DNA of 64,000 bases from Aquimarina algicola (GCF_006443095.1 NZ_VFWZ01000003.1:248001-312000); one strand, 5' to 3'. Shown: positions 27,036-36,660, counted from the stretch's first letter. Numbers and translations: made by a program. Notes: generated by a model not told the origin, from the letters alone.

Positions 27036-27713
27036 ATGAGATACTTAGCATCAATTATAATCGCAGTGTTTTTTACACAACAAATAGCATCACAAACCTA
27101 TGAAGTAGGTCTAATTGCAGGAGGTGCAAATTATATTGGAGATGTAGGATCTACTTATTACATATCACCAAATGATGTAGCTTTTGGTGCAATAGCAAAG
27201 TGGAACAGAAGTAAACGTCACGCCTTCAGAGCTTCTTTTCTATATGCAGGACTAGATGGAGATGACAGTAAAGGCGACGAAAGAAGAGAAGAAAGAGGTT
27301 TGACCTTTGACAATTCTGTAAAAGAACTATCAATAGGAATGGAGTTTAATTTTTGGGAATGGTATTTATATGATGGAGAGTCTCAATTTACCCCATACCT
27401 TTATACTGGTATAACTGCTTTTAATTATGACGAATTATTTTTGAATGCAGATAATCGTATTGAATCCTCGGGTGATGCATGGAGCTTTGCAATCCCGATG
27501 GTAGTAGGAATCAAAAAGACTTTGGGTAGAGATTTTGTAATTGGTGCAGAAATTGGTGCACGATATACATTTACAGATAATTTAGACGGTAGTGATCCTG
27601 GCAATGATTTAGGCCAAGGATTTGGTAATTTAAACAATAATGACTGGTATGTATTCACAGGTATTACACTCTCTTATACGTGGGGGAGAATACCTTGTCA
27701 ATGCGCATTCTAA
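27036..27713 (+). CDS. DUF6089-family outer membrane beta-barrel protein
   Basis: A 225-residue protein with a signal peptide (to IASQ, about residue 19) and alternating beta strands typical of a small barrel: YEVGLIAGGANYIGDVG, FRASFLYAGLDGDD, ELSIGMEFNFWEW, FVIGAEIGARYTF. This is the DUF6089 pattern found next to uppS and bamA in many Bacteroidetes. Two Cys sit in the extreme C-terminus (PCQCAF). Function unknown; the position suggests a role in envelope assembly. uppS begins 2 bp after its stop. Confidence 0.83.
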   Translation: MRYLASIIIAVFFTQQIASQTYEVGLIAGGANYIGDVGSTYYISPNDVAFGAIAKWNRSKRHAFRASFLYAGLDGDDSKGDERREERGLTFDNSVKELSIGMEFNFWEWYLYDGESQFTPYLYTGITAFNYDELFLNADNRIESSGDAWSFAIPMVVGIKKTLGRDFVIGAEIGARYTFTDNLDGSDPGNDLGQGFGNLNNNDWYVFTGITLSYTWGRIPCQCAF

Positions 27714-27715
27714 AA

Positions 27716-28453
27716 ATGATTAATAAAGAACAATTAAATTCTAATATTCCTGAACATGTAGCCATCATTATGGATGGTAATGGTCGGTGGGCTAAAAAGA
27801 AAGGCTTTTTTAGAGCTGTAGGTCACGAAAACGGAACGAAAGCTGTAAGAGAAACGGTAGAAAGTTGTGCAGAAATAGGTGTAAAATATCTTACCCTTTA
27901 TGCTTTTTCTACAGAAAATTGGAATCGACCAAAACTAGAAGTAGACACTCTTATGAAACTTCTGGTAAATTCTCTTAAAAATGAGATTAAAACCCTACAA
28001 AAAAACAACATAAAACTTAATGCAATAGGGAATTTAAAATTATTACCTACAAAAGCAAGAACAGAACTTCTCGAAGTAATAGAAAAAACCAAATCTAATG
28101 ACCATATGACCCTTACTCTTGCGTTAAGTTACGGAAGTAGAGAAGAACTCATAAAAACTATAGAAGAGATCAGTATTAAAGTTAAAAATGGCGTAATTTC
28201 GCCACATCTTATAAATGAATCAGTCATTAATGAGCATTTGTATACCAAAAACTTACCAGATGTAGACTTATTAATACGTACAAGTGGAGAACAGCGTATT
28301 AGTAATTTTCTATTATGGCAAATTGCGTATGCAGAATTATATTTTACAGAAGTATTATGGCCCGACTTTAAAGAAGCAGATTTATTAGAGGCCATATTCA
28401 ATTATCAAAAAAGAGAGAGAAGATTTGGAAAAACTAGTGAGCAGCTCAGTTAA
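27716..28453 (+). CDS. uppS: Isoprenyl transferase (undecaprenyl diphosphate synthase)
   Basis: A 245-residue cis-prenyltransferase that builds the C55 lipid carrier for peptidoglycan and surface glycans. HVAIIMDGNGRWAKKKG carries the catalytic Asp20; LTLYAFSTENWNRP and RTSGEQRISNFLLWQ are the other conserved blocks, and the C-terminal LYFTEVLWPDF completes the site. The frame extends upstream to 27680 and includes ATGs at 27701 and 27716; 27716 is chosen because it follows the DUF6089 stop and gives the family length. Translationally linked to its neighbours. Confidence 0.95.
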   Translation: MINKEQLNSNIPEHVAIIMDGNGRWAKKKGFFRAVGHENGTKAVRETVESCAEIGVKYLTLYAFSTENWNRPKLEVDTLMKLLVNSLKNEIKTLQKNNIKLNAIGNLKLLPTKARTELLEVIEKTKSNDHMTLTLALSYGSREELIKTIEEISIKVKNGVISPHLINESVINEHLYTKNLPDVDLLIRTSGEQRISNFLLWQIAYAELYFTEVLWPDFKEADLLEAIFNYQKRERRFGKTSEQLS

Positions 28454-28457
28454 AGAA

Positions 28458-31091
28458 ATGACAAAAAAATTACCTTTTAAAAAGTATTTTACAATATTAA
28501 TTTTATTTGTTTCATTATCAATTTCAGCACAAAACATCCCTGGAAGTAATGGCAAAGAGTATATTATTGGCGAAATAAAAGTTACCGGAATTACGAGTTA
28601 TAATGAGAATACAGTAATCACTTTTACAGGACTTAAAAAGGGTGAACGTATTTTTCTTCCCGGAGACAGAATTAGTAAAGTCATCAAAAAACTCTGGGAC
28701 TTAGAACTATTCAGTGATATTAATTTCTACATCTCTAGTATTGAAGGTGAAGTAGCAAACCTGGAAATTAATATCCAAGAAGTACCAGAATTAAAAGAAG
28801 CTCGTGTAAGAGGAATCAAGAAAAGAAAAGCCGAAGAACTGATCAAAGATAACGGATTAGTAAAAGGAGCAAAAGTAACTGAAAACCTCATCACTACCAC
28901 AAGAAACTTTATCACTAATAAGTATAGAAAAGATGGTTTTCTTAATACCAAGGTCAATATAAATATCATTCCCGTAAAAGATACAGTAGCCACCAACAAG
29001 GTAAACATGGTGGTACAGATAGACAAAGGTGACAGAGTTAAAGTAGACAGAATCAATATTACAGGTAACGAACAGCTTTCTGATGCCAGAGTAAGAAAAG
29101 CAATGAAAAATACAAAACGTAAAAGACCATTACGTTTTTGGAAACGTTCTAAGTATATCAAAGCTGATTACGAAGAAGATAAAGACAAAATCATTACTAA
29201 ATATAAAGAAAAAGGATATAGAGATGCTCGTATTGTATCAGATAGTCTAATCGTAGAAGACAACAATAGTGTATCTCTAAATATTAATGTAGAAGAAGGT
29301 AATAAGTATTATTTTGGGAACATTAATTTTTTAGGAAATAGTGTATATACCGATAGACAATTGGCACGTCAACTTGTTATCAAAAAAGGAGATGTTTATA
29401 ATGGTGTACTATTAGAGAAACAAATATCTGATAACACCAAACCAGATGCAGATGACCTTACTAATCTCTATCAAAATAACGGATATCTCTTCTCTTCAAT
29501 TGATGCGGTAGAAACTAGAGTTTATAATGACACCATTGATTTTGAAATTAGAATTAGAGAAGGTAAACTTACTTATTTTGACCATATCACAGTAACCGGA
29601 AACGATAAAACAAATGATCATGTTGTCTACAGGATTTTAAGAACTAAACCCGGACAACGTTATAGCAAAGACCTTGTTGTTAGAACAGTTCGAGAGATAG
29701 GTCAATTAGGATTTTTTGATCCAGAACAATTAGAACCACAATTTCAAAATGCGAATCCACAAGCTGGTACTATTGACATCAATTTTCCTGTTGTAGAAAA
29801 AGGTTCAAGTCAGATTGAATTACAAGGTGGTTTTGGTGGAGGTGGTTTTGTAGGTACCTTAGGTCTTGCATTTAATAACTTCTCTATCCGAAACATTTTT
29901 AATAAAGAATCATACAGCCCACTTCCTATGGGAGATGGTCAAACGCTAAGAATTAGAGCTCAAGCCAGTAGGTTCTTTCAAACGTATAGCCTATCTTTTA
30001 TAGAACCATGGTTAGGAGGTAAAAGACCTTATCAGCTTTCTACATCGTTCTCTCACACTATTCAGTTTTTGTTTAATAACAGAACTAGAGATGTAGATAG
30101 AGACAGTAAATTTCTTATTACAGGTGGATCTGTAGGTATTGCCAAAAGATTAAACTGGCCTGACAACTACTTTACTTTATCACAAGCACTAAGTATAAGG
30201 CATTATAACCTACAAAACTATAACACAAGATTATTTACTTTTGGTGATGGATCTTCTAATGATTTATCATATACTATCGGTATTAGTAGAAACAACACCA
30301 CTGTAAACCCTATTTTCCCTACAGGAGGATCAGAATTTAATATCAGTGCCAAATTATCGCTTCCTTATTCATTATTTGATGGTGTAGATTACAGTGAACT
30401 TTCTGAAAGAAGAGATGCATTAGAAGAAGAACGAAGTAACCTAGATGCATCTGACCCAAGAGGCACCTTTAGAGCATCAGAAATTAATGCCGAAATAGGA
30501 GAAATAGATCAAAAACGATTTAGATGGCTAGAGTATTATAAATTAAAATTTAATGGAAGCTGGTTTACAAGTTTAGTTAATGTAGGGAAAAAACCACTTG
30601 TATTAAGAACAAATGTAGAATATGGATTTTTAGGAGCGTATAACAATAATAGAGGTAACATTCCTTTTGAACGATTTTTCTTAGGAGGGGTTGCTCTTGG
30701 AGCGACTGCTTTAGACGGTAGAGAACTTGTTGCGTTAAGAGGATATCCTGATCAGTCACTAATACCAGAAAGTAGAAGTGATAATCAAAATTTTGATGCA
30801 GACGGGGCAACAATTTATAACAAATACTCGTTAGAACTTCGTTACCCTATTACTCTAAAACCTGCTGCATCTATATATATGTTAGGGTTCATAGAAGGTG
30901 GAGCTTCTTATGATAGCTTCAGGGATTTTAATCCTTTTCAATTAAATCGTTCTGCTGGAGGAGGTTTACGTATCTTTATGCCAGCATTTGGATTATTAGG
31001 TATTGATTTTGGGTATCGTTTCGATCCTATACCAGGCACAAACGATTCTCAAAAATGGCAAACCCACTTTATTATAGGGCAACAGTTTTAG
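28458..31091 (+). CDS. bamA: Outer membrane protein assembly factor BamA
   Basis: An 877-residue Omp85 protein. After the signal peptide (residues 9-25, ending SISAQ) come successive POTRA domains (VTGITSYNENTVITFTGLKK; VDRINITGNEQLSDARVRKA; FGNINFLGNSVYTDRQLARQ; FDHITVTGNDKTNDHVVYRI), then the barrel with LRGYPDQSLIP, equivalent to the conserved VRGF/Y loop, and a C-terminal aromatic strand. It inserts barrel proteins into the outer membrane. A TTG at 28425 is possible, but the ATG at 28458, 4 bp after uppS, fits the signal peptide. A charged helical segment (ELSERRDALEEERSNLD) interrupts the barrel near residue 640. Confidence 0.95.
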   Translation: MTKKLPFKKYFTILILFVSLSISAQNIPGSNGKEYIIGEIKVTGITSYNENTVITFTGLKKGERIFLPGDRISKVIKKLWDLELFSDINFYISSIEGEVANLEINIQEVPELKEARVRGIKKRKAEELIKDNGLVKGAKVTENLITTTRNFITNKYRKDGFLNTKVNINIIPVKDTVATNKVNMVVQIDKGDRVKVDRINITGNEQLSDARVRKAMKNTKRKRPLRFWKRSKYIKADYEEDKDKIITKYKEKGYRDARIVSDSLIVEDNNSVSLNINVEEGNKYYFGNINFLGNSVYTDRQLARQLVIKKGDVYNGVLLEKQISDNTKPDADDLTNLYQNNGYLFSSIDAVETRVYNDTIDFEIRIREGKLTYFDHITVTGNDKTNDHVVYRILRTKPGQRYSKDLVVRTVREIGQLGFFDPEQLEPQFQNANPQAGTIDINFPVVEKGSSQIELQGGFGGGGFVGTLGLAFNNFSIRNIFNKESYSPLPMGDGQTLRIRAQASRFFQTYSLSFIEPWLGGKRPYQLSTSFSHTIQFLFNNRTRDVDRDSKFLITGGSVGIAKRLNWPDNYFTLSQALSIRHYNLQNYNTRLFTFGDGSSNDLSYTIGISRNNTTVNPIFPTGGSEFNISAKLSLPYSLFDGVDYSELSERRDALEEERSNLDASDPRGTFRASEINAEIGEIDQKRFRWLEYYKLKFNGSWFTSLVNVGKKPLVLRTNVEYGFLGAYNNNRGNIPFERFFLGGVALGATALDGRELVALRGYPDQSLIPESRSDNQNFDADGATIYNKYSLELRYPITLKPAASIYMLGFIEGGASYDSFRDFNPFQLNRSAGGGLRIFMPAFGLLGIDFGYRFDPIPGTNDSQKWQTHFIIGQQF

Positions 31092-31125
31092 TTTTGGCAC
31101 GATTATTTCAATATATACACAAATC

Positions 31126-31989
31126 ATGAAAACAAAAGGTCTCTTATTAGCTATCATTCTCGGTTGCTTGTTTAGCATAAGCATTACACAAGCTCAAAAA
31201 GGTATAAGAATAGGTTATATCGATATGGATTATATTCTTGAAAATGTACCCGAATATAATGAAGCGTCCGCAGACCTGGAAAGCAAAGTTCAAAAGTGGA
31301 AAGTTGAGATCGAAGCTGAATTAAAAAGTGTTGAAGAAATGCGTAAGGACCTAAACAATGAACGGGTTCTGCTAACCAAAGAACTTATTGAAGAACGAGA
31401 AGAAGATATATTATTTAAGGAAAAAGAAATCCTTGAGTACCAACAAAAAAGATTTGGTCCTAATGGAGATCTTTTCATACAAAAAAAGAGATTAGTACAA
31501 CCGGTGCAGGATCAAGTATTTGTTGCCGTACAAGAAATCGCAAAAAACAAAAAATACGATTTCATATTTGATAAATCTGCTGACTTAGTTATGCTATATT
31601 CTGCTGATCGTTTTGATATAAGTGATCAGGTATTATTGCGAATCAATAGAGCTTCAAAAAGAAAGCAACTTAATAGCAAAAAAGAAAAGAAAGCTTTAGA
31701 AAGAGCAGAAAAGAGAAATGCTGAACAAGAAAAAGAAGTTACTGACAGAGAAAAACAAGCACAAAAAAGACTATCTGACAGAGAAAAGCTATTAGAAGAG
31801 CGAAAAGCAGAAAGAGATTCGATAAGAGCTGCAAAGAAGAAAGAATTTGAAGAAAGAAGAGCTAAATTATTAGAATTACAAAAAAGAAAACGCGATTCGA
31901 TAAGCGCACTAAAAGCTAAAAAAGAAAAATTGAAGGATGAAAAGGATCAAGAGACTTCCTCTAGTTCTGAAAATGAAGAAAAACCTTAA
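31126..31989 (+). CDS. OmpH/Skp-family periplasmic chaperone with long charged tail
   Basis: A 287-residue protein with a signal peptide ending TQAQ. Residues about 25-175 match the OmpH/Skp fold (IRIGYIDMDYILENVPEYNE, long coiled-coil arms, then KKYDFIFDKSADLVMLYSA). The last 110 residues are an extra, highly charged Lys/Glu helix (KKEKKALERAEKRNAEQEKE) absent from ordinary Skp. It would hold outer-membrane proteins unfolded on the way to BamA, encoded just upstream. A second, shorter OmpH follows 54 bp later. Confidence 0.88.
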   Translation: MKTKGLLLAIILGCLFSISITQAQKGIRIGYIDMDYILENVPEYNEASADLESKVQKWKVEIEAELKSVEEMRKDLNNERVLLTKELIEEREEDILFKEKEILEYQQKRFGPNGDLFIQKKRLVQPVQDQVFVAVQEIAKNKKYDFIFDKSADLVMLYSADRFDISDQVLLRINRASKRKQLNSKKEKKALERAEKRNAEQEKEVTDREKQAQKRLSDREKLLEERKAERDSIRAAKKKEFEERRAKLLELQKRKRDSISALKAKKEKLKDEKDQETSSSSENEEKP

Positions 31990-32043
31990 AAATTGGGAAA
32001 TTAATTTTATAAATTTACAACATTATTTAATATTTACTTACAA

Positions 32044-32553
32044 ATGAAACAATTTAGAACATTACTAGTAGCTATTGCAATTACTATAGGAACATCAAGC
32101 TTTGTAAATGCTCAATCCAAAGTAGCACACATCGCATCACAAGAGCTTGTAGAAGCAATGCCGGCATTTAAAGCAGCTAAAAGTGAGATAGAAAAACTTA
32201 ACAAGACTTATGATGCTGAAATAAGAAATATGGTACTAGAGTTGCAAAACACTATCAAGAAATATTCTCAAGAAGCTGAAACAAAAACTGACGAAGAGAA
32301 CTTGAAAAGACAACAAGAAATTCAAGCTACTGAGAAAAGTATCAGTGATTATAGATCTAATGCATTAAAAGACTTACAAAAGAAAGAACTTGAACTTATG
32401 AAGCCTATTTATGAAAAAGCTCGTACTTCTATTCAAAAAGTAGCTAGAGCACAAGGTTTCCAATATGTTCTTGATTCTACTACAGGAACAGGAGTGATTA
32501 TGGCTGATGGAAAAGACCTTATGGCAGATGTTAAAAAAGATTTAGGAATTTAA
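32044..32553 (+). CDS. OmpH/Skp-family periplasmic chaperone
   Basis: A 169-residue protein with a signal peptide ending near FVNAQ and the usual OmpH pattern: SKVAHIASQELVEAMPAFKA at the start, a long coiled coil (about residues 50-125) and GFQYVLDSTTGTGVIMADG at the end. Size matches E. coli Skp. It probably works with BamA and the longer OmpH upstream in delivering outer-membrane proteins. It is the last gene of the run before a strong terminator at 32591. Confidence 0.9.
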   Translation: MKQFRTLLVAIAITIGTSSFVNAQSKVAHIASQELVEAMPAFKAAKSEIEKLNKTYDAEIRNMVLELQNTIKKYSQEAETKTDEENLKRQQEIQATEKSISDYRSNALKDLQKKELELMKPIYEKARTSIQKVARAQGFQYVLDSTTGTGVIMADGKDLMADVKKDLGI

Positions 32554-32590
32554 AAAACTTAATTCTATCTTTTATATAATAAAGAATATT

Positions 32591-32627
32591 AAAACAGTAA
32601 GGCATTTACCTTACTGTTTTCTTTTTT
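32591..32627 (+). terminator. Rho-independent terminator after ompH
   Basis: AAAACAGTAAGG and CCTTACTGTTTT form a 12-bp stem with a 6-nt loop, then a C and six T. It separates the bamA operon from murI. Confidence 0.9.
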
Positions 32628-32649
32628 ATATCTAAATTATCTTCTAAAG

Positions 32650-33438
32650 ATGCAAAATCAAGCTATTGGCATTTTTGACTCAGGCATAGGAGGCACCTCT
32701 ATTTGGAAAGAAATTGTTGATTTATTACCAAATGAAAATACTATTTACCTTGCAGATAGCAAGTACGCCCCTTATGGAAGACGCAGTAAAAGCGAAATTA
32801 TTGATTTAAGCATCAAAAACACAAATACACTATTAGAGCGTAATTGTAAGATCATAGTTGTTGCTTGTAATACTGCAACTACTAATGCAATTCAAATATT
32901 AAGAGATACTTACCCTGTACCTTTTATTGGGATAGAACCAGCAATCAAACCTGCTGCTATTCATACTCAAACAAAATCAGTAGGGATACTAGCCACAAAA
33001 GGCACTTTATCCAGCGAGTTGTTTACTAAAACATCTGATTTATACGCTCAAAATATCAAAGTTACAGAAGTAATCGGATCGGGTCTAGTAGAGCTTATAG
33101 AAGAAAATAAAATTCATTCTGAAGAAATGAAATCTCTACTACAATCTTATCTTGCTCCAATGCTAAAAAACGATATAGATTATTTAGTATTAGGGTGTTC
33201 TCATTACTCTTATTTGGTGCCTATTTTACAAAATTTACTTCCAAAAAAAATTACAATTATTGACTCTGGAGAGGCTGTTGCAAGACAAACACGTGCAATG
33301 CTTTCTAAGCATCAAATCCTTAATCAAAATAAAAAATCCGGCACACATCAATTATACACTAACGGAAATCCAATCGTTCTTAAAAACATTCTTAAAGATC
33401 TCAAGAGAGAGTATACAATAGATTGTTTACATTTTTAA
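32650..33438 (+). CDS. murI: Glutamate racemase
   Basis: A 262-residue cofactor-independent racemase that supplies D-glutamate for peptidoglycan. IGIFDSGIGGTSIWKEI at the N-terminus holds the substrate-binding DSGxGG. The two catalytic Cys are C73 (VVACNTATTNA) and C183 (VLGCSHYSYL). ADSKYAPYGRR is the other conserved block. Full length. It starts 22 bp after the terminator that ends the ompH transcript and converges on the LytTR response regulator with a 16-bp gap. Confidence 0.95.
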   Translation: MQNQAIGIFDSGIGGTSIWKEIVDLLPNENTIYLADSKYAPYGRRSKSEIIDLSIKNTNTLLERNCKIIVVACNTATTNAIQILRDTYPVPFIGIEPAIKPAAIHTQTKSVGILATKGTLSSELFTKTSDLYAQNIKVTEVIGSGLVELIEENKIHSEEMKSLLQSYLAPMLKNDIDYLVLGCSHYSYLVPILQNLLPKKITIIDSGEAVARQTRAMLSKHQILNQNKKSGTHQLYTNGNPIVLKNILKDLKREYTIDCLHF

Positions 33439-33454
33439 TATTTATAGAGAACTT

Positions 33455-34186
33455 CTATTTAAAATAATCTAAAAGCCCGGCTTTTTTTGAAGAAGAAACG
33501 AGTAACTCTTTTCCTGAACTTAATAATACACTTCCTCCTTTTCCTTTTTTATATCGCACAACTTTATTTACATTAACCAAATAACTTTTATGCACTCTGG
33601 CAAAGCCGTGTTGGTGCAATGATTCTTCAAAGTATTTGAGTGTTTTACTGACCAACTTTTGCCCTTGCTCAAGATATATTTTTGTATAGTTATCATCAGC
33701 TTCACAATAAAGAATTTCAGAAATCTCTAAAACTTCAAAACCATCTTGTTGCGGTATCGTAATTTTTCCTTGTACCGTATTGATTTTTGGCACCAAAACC
33801 TTATCCTGCAAAGCAATCTCACGTTGTTTGATATTAGTTACATGCTCTACCGCTTTAATAAGATTATCGATCGCTATAGGTTTTAATAAATAATAGGTCG
33901 CTTGCGCATTTAAAGCCTCTACAGCATAATGATCGTAGGCAGTCACAAAAACGATTTCAAAATTACGATCGGGTATCTGCTCTAACAAATCAAAAGCGTT
34001 ACCATAAGGCATTTCTACATCTAGAAACAAAACATCGGGAGTATTTGTTTTCAATAATATTAGCGTTTCTTGTACGCTCGCTGCTTCTCCAAGAATCGTT
34101 ACAGAAGGACAATACTTTGTCAAATAATTTTTGAGTATTAATCTACTATTGGCTTCATCATCTACAATAATCGCAGTTAACTTCAC
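33455..34186 (-). CDS. LytTR-family response regulator
   Basis: A 243-residue two-domain regulator. The receiver domain (1-120) has the acidic pocket D9/D10, phosphoacceptor D56 in VLFLDVEMP, and Lys near 107 in YYLLKPI. The C-terminal LytTR DNA-binding domain (about 140-243) shows ILYCEADDNYTKIYLEQGQ and FARVHKSYLVNVNKVVRYKK. LytTR proteins bind direct repeats spaced about two helical turns apart. It lies 19 bp downstream of its likely partner kinase; a matching repeat array sits at 36541-36603. Confidence 0.92.
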   Translation of the reverse strand: MKLTAIIVDDEANSRLILKNYLTKYCPSVTILGEAASVQETLILLKTNTPDVLFLDVEMPYGNAFDLLEQIPDRNFEIVFVTAYDHYAVEALNAQATYYLLKPIAIDNLIKAVEHVTNIKQREIALQDKVLVPKINTVQGKITIPQQDGFEVLEISEILYCEADDNYTKIYLEQGQKLVSKTLKYFEESLHQHGFARVHKSYLVNVNKVVRYKKGKGGSVLLSSGKELLVSSSKKAGLLDYFK

Positions 34187-34205
34187 TGTTGTTGTTTTTA
34201 TAATG

Positions 34206-36419
34206 TTATTTATCTTTTTTGAGAATTAATTTTACCTGAGTCCCTTCTTCATTATCATCAAGATCAGAAATAAATACATCTACTTTATCTTTATACATTT
34301 TATTAAGAATTGCAATACGTTTCTTAATATTTCCCATTCCTTTAGATTGTTGTTTTTTTTGATTTTGGGTTTTAAGTTCTTTAGATTTTTTCCTTCCAAT
34401 ACCATTATCTGCAATGGTAATAGATATACTATCACTGTTTTCTTTTTTGAAACCAATAGAAAGCAATCCCTTTTCTTTTTTATATCGTAACCCATGCCAT
34501 ACAGCATTTTCTACATAGGGTTGTAATAACATTGGAGGTATTACATACTCTTCTATTTTTATATCCGGATCAGTATCTATAGTATATTCAAATTTATCTT
34601 GAAATCTAAAATGTTCTAATTGCACGTACAACTTTAATAGTTCTATCTCTTTTTCCAATGGAATAAAATCCTCTTCACTGTTCTCAAGAACAGCTCTCAT
34701 CAACAATGAAAAATCTGTAAGATATCGATTTGCCGTTCTTTCATCGCTGGTTGCAATAAAGGTATTTACAGAATTTAAAGCATTAAAAATAAAATGCGGA
34801 TTCATTTGAGAACGCAAAGACTTCAGAGAAAGAAGATTATTTGCATATCGTTGTTGTTTCATATTACGAAACATTAAATATGCAGCAAGAAGTAATAAGA
34901 AGGTTAATCCAATTAAAAAATAGATAATAATCTGTTGTCGTAAACTTTGTTGGTTTGCTATCTCTTGAGAAGCAAAGGCTAGTTCGTAACGAGTCTCATT
35001 AAGTTCCCGGTCTTTTTCTAGAGTAGCAATTCGGTTTGCTCTTTGCGCTAACTCTCTACCAAAACGAGCTGCTTGTGAAATTTCTTGCTCTTTCTGGATA
35101 TACAGTTTATCTACGATAACTTCATATTCTTCAAAAGCATCTGATGCTTTTTTTAATTCTCCTTTTTCGCGATAGACTTCCCCTAGTTTTCTTGTTGCAT
35201 CTTTTTGAACAATTAAATCATTTTTTGACTCTGCTTCTTTAATACTTTCTTTTAGATAAGGTATTGCTTCATCATAAGCTTCTTGAGCCGCAAAAGCGTT
35301 AGCAATTTTATAATTTTGTACTTGAGTTGTCAAAGATTTATCTTCTTCTGCATTTATTTCTACTGGTGCAAGCTCCTGCTGTTCTTCTAGCTCTTCTATA
35401 TCTTCTAATGTTTCTATTCTAAGTTGTATTTCTCTATCAAAACTATTACTCTTATTATAAAAATCAGCTGCTACTGCTCTTTGTTTAGCAGCCGTTTTTT
35501 TGTCTTGTTGTTCTGCCAACTCTACAGAATTATCAAAAAATGCTCTGGCGCTCGCAATATTCCCTTCGTCTTGTAAGACCTTTGCTAGCTTTGAGTTTAA
35601 TAAAATGACTTTATCATCTAATCTCCTTCGTTTACTTTCTTTTAAAGCTTTATCGTAGTTATTTCGAGACTTTGAGTATTTTTTTAACTCTTTATAACTA
35701 TCTCCTAATCCTTCATAAACTGATATTTTTTGATCAGAAGTTATTCTAGAATTTTCTAATTCTTTATATGTACTTAATGCTGATTGATAATTATTATCGT
35801 CTAGATGTGACTTAGCTAATTTAATTTTTACAGCAGCGTTATACTTATTATTTAAACTTATCTGATAATTAGTTGCCGCCAGATCAGGTTGTTTCCAATA
35901 ACTATATACATCTGCCAAGGATTCAAAAAGTTCTGCTTTTTTATCTTTTGCTAATGGATCATCATCTCTTATCGTTTCTAGTGCTTTAGTAATAAACTCT
36001 ATACTAATAGCTGCATCTTTTTTTAATGCTATTTTTGCACTATTTAGATATCCTTTATATTGAGATTCTCTTTTTCTTTTTGAGCTAAGTCGTAATTTTG
36101 ATGAAGGGTTATCTTCAACTTGAATATCGATTTTTTGTCCATCTTTTATCGTATACTGAACTGTATGAAAACTATCATGGTTTACAATCAGTTCGTCTCC
36201 TACTTGGGCTTTGATTTCAAAATCACCTAAAGCATTTGTGATAACCCTACCCTTTCCTATTACAATTACCTCAACGCCATTGATAGGTTTACGTGTATTT
36301 TTTTCTTTTACAGAACCCTTTATTGTCATTAACTTACTTGATCGCAAGGGGCTTTGTTGCCCCAATAAAATCATAGGCAAAAAACAACAACAAATAATGA
36401 GTATTCCAATATTTTTCAT
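34206..36419 (-). CDS. LytS-type sensor histidine kinase with CarboxypepD_reg-like and TPR regions
   Basis: A 737-residue membrane kinase. After a signal sequence, residues about 30-105 look like a carboxypeptidase-regulatory-like beta domain (MTIKGSVKEKNTRKPINGVE, ITNALGDFEIKA). Residues about 115-440 form TPR-like repeats, then a coiled coil and a transmembrane helix near 505 (IIYFLIGLTFLLLLAAYLMF). The His_kinase domain has H542 in QMNPHFIFNALNSV, and the ATPase has PYVENAVWHGLRYKK and DNGIGRKK. It would sense periplasmic cues through the TPR region. Forms an operon with the LytTR regulator. Confidence 0.9.
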   Translation of the reverse strand: MKNIGILIICCCFLPMILLGQQSPLRSSKLMTIKGSVKEKNTRKPINGVEVIVIGKGRVITNALGDFEIKAQVGDELIVNHDSFHTVQYTIKDGQKIDIQVEDNPSSKLRLSSKRKRESQYKGYLNSAKIALKKDAAISIEFITKALETIRDDDPLAKDKKAELFESLADVYSYWKQPDLAATNYQISLNNKYNAAVKIKLAKSHLDDNNYQSALSTYKELENSRITSDQKISVYEGLGDSYKELKKYSKSRNNYDKALKESKRRRLDDKVILLNSKLAKVLQDEGNIASARAFFDNSVELAEQQDKKTAAKQRAVAADFYNKSNSFDREIQLRIETLEDIEELEEQQELAPVEINAEEDKSLTTQVQNYKIANAFAAQEAYDEAIPYLKESIKEAESKNDLIVQKDATRKLGEVYREKGELKKASDAFEEYEVIVDKLYIQKEQEISQAARFGRELAQRANRIATLEKDRELNETRYELAFASQEIANQQSLRQQIIIYFLIGLTFLLLLAAYLMFRNMKQQRYANNLLSLKSLRSQMNPHFIFNALNSVNTFIATSDERTANRYLTDFSLLMRAVLENSEEDFIPLEKEIELLKLYVQLEHFRFQDKFEYTIDTDPDIKIEEYVIPPMLLQPYVENAVWHGLRYKKEKGLLSIGFKKENSDSISITIADNGIGRKKSKELKTQNQKKQQSKGMGNIKKRIAILNKMYKDKVDVFISDLDDNEEGTQVKLILKKDK

Positions 36420-36540
36420 TTTAAATATAATGATCCATAGTAATATGGTATAAATCCAAGTAAACTTAACCTATTTCACCCAAAAAATAAAATCGTTATT
36501 TGTATCACACTTCCTTTTTTACTTGTTTTTACAATATAAT

Positions 36541-36603
36541 TAGTAACCTCACTCATTAAAACGTCGAATTCACTAATTAACATCGTCAACTCCCTAATTA
36601 TCA
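36541..36603. promoter_or_regulatory. Three phased 21-bp direct repeats, candidate LytTR operator
   Basis: CTCATTA at 36552, CTAATTA at 36573 and CTAATTA at 36594 recur with an exact 21-bp period. Aligned as 21-mers starting at 36541, 36562 and 36583, the units share TC at positions 9-10, CT at 12-13, ATTA at 15-18, and A at positions 6 and 21. The array lies between the kinase and VWA genes, ending 57 bp before the VWA start codon. LytTR regulators bind such repeats; that this regulator does so is inference. Confidence 0.55.
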
Positions 36604-36660
36604 ATTTTTAATTAAGAAAGTTCATTTTAGTTTTACTTCAAATTATAAAAAGAGAAGAAA

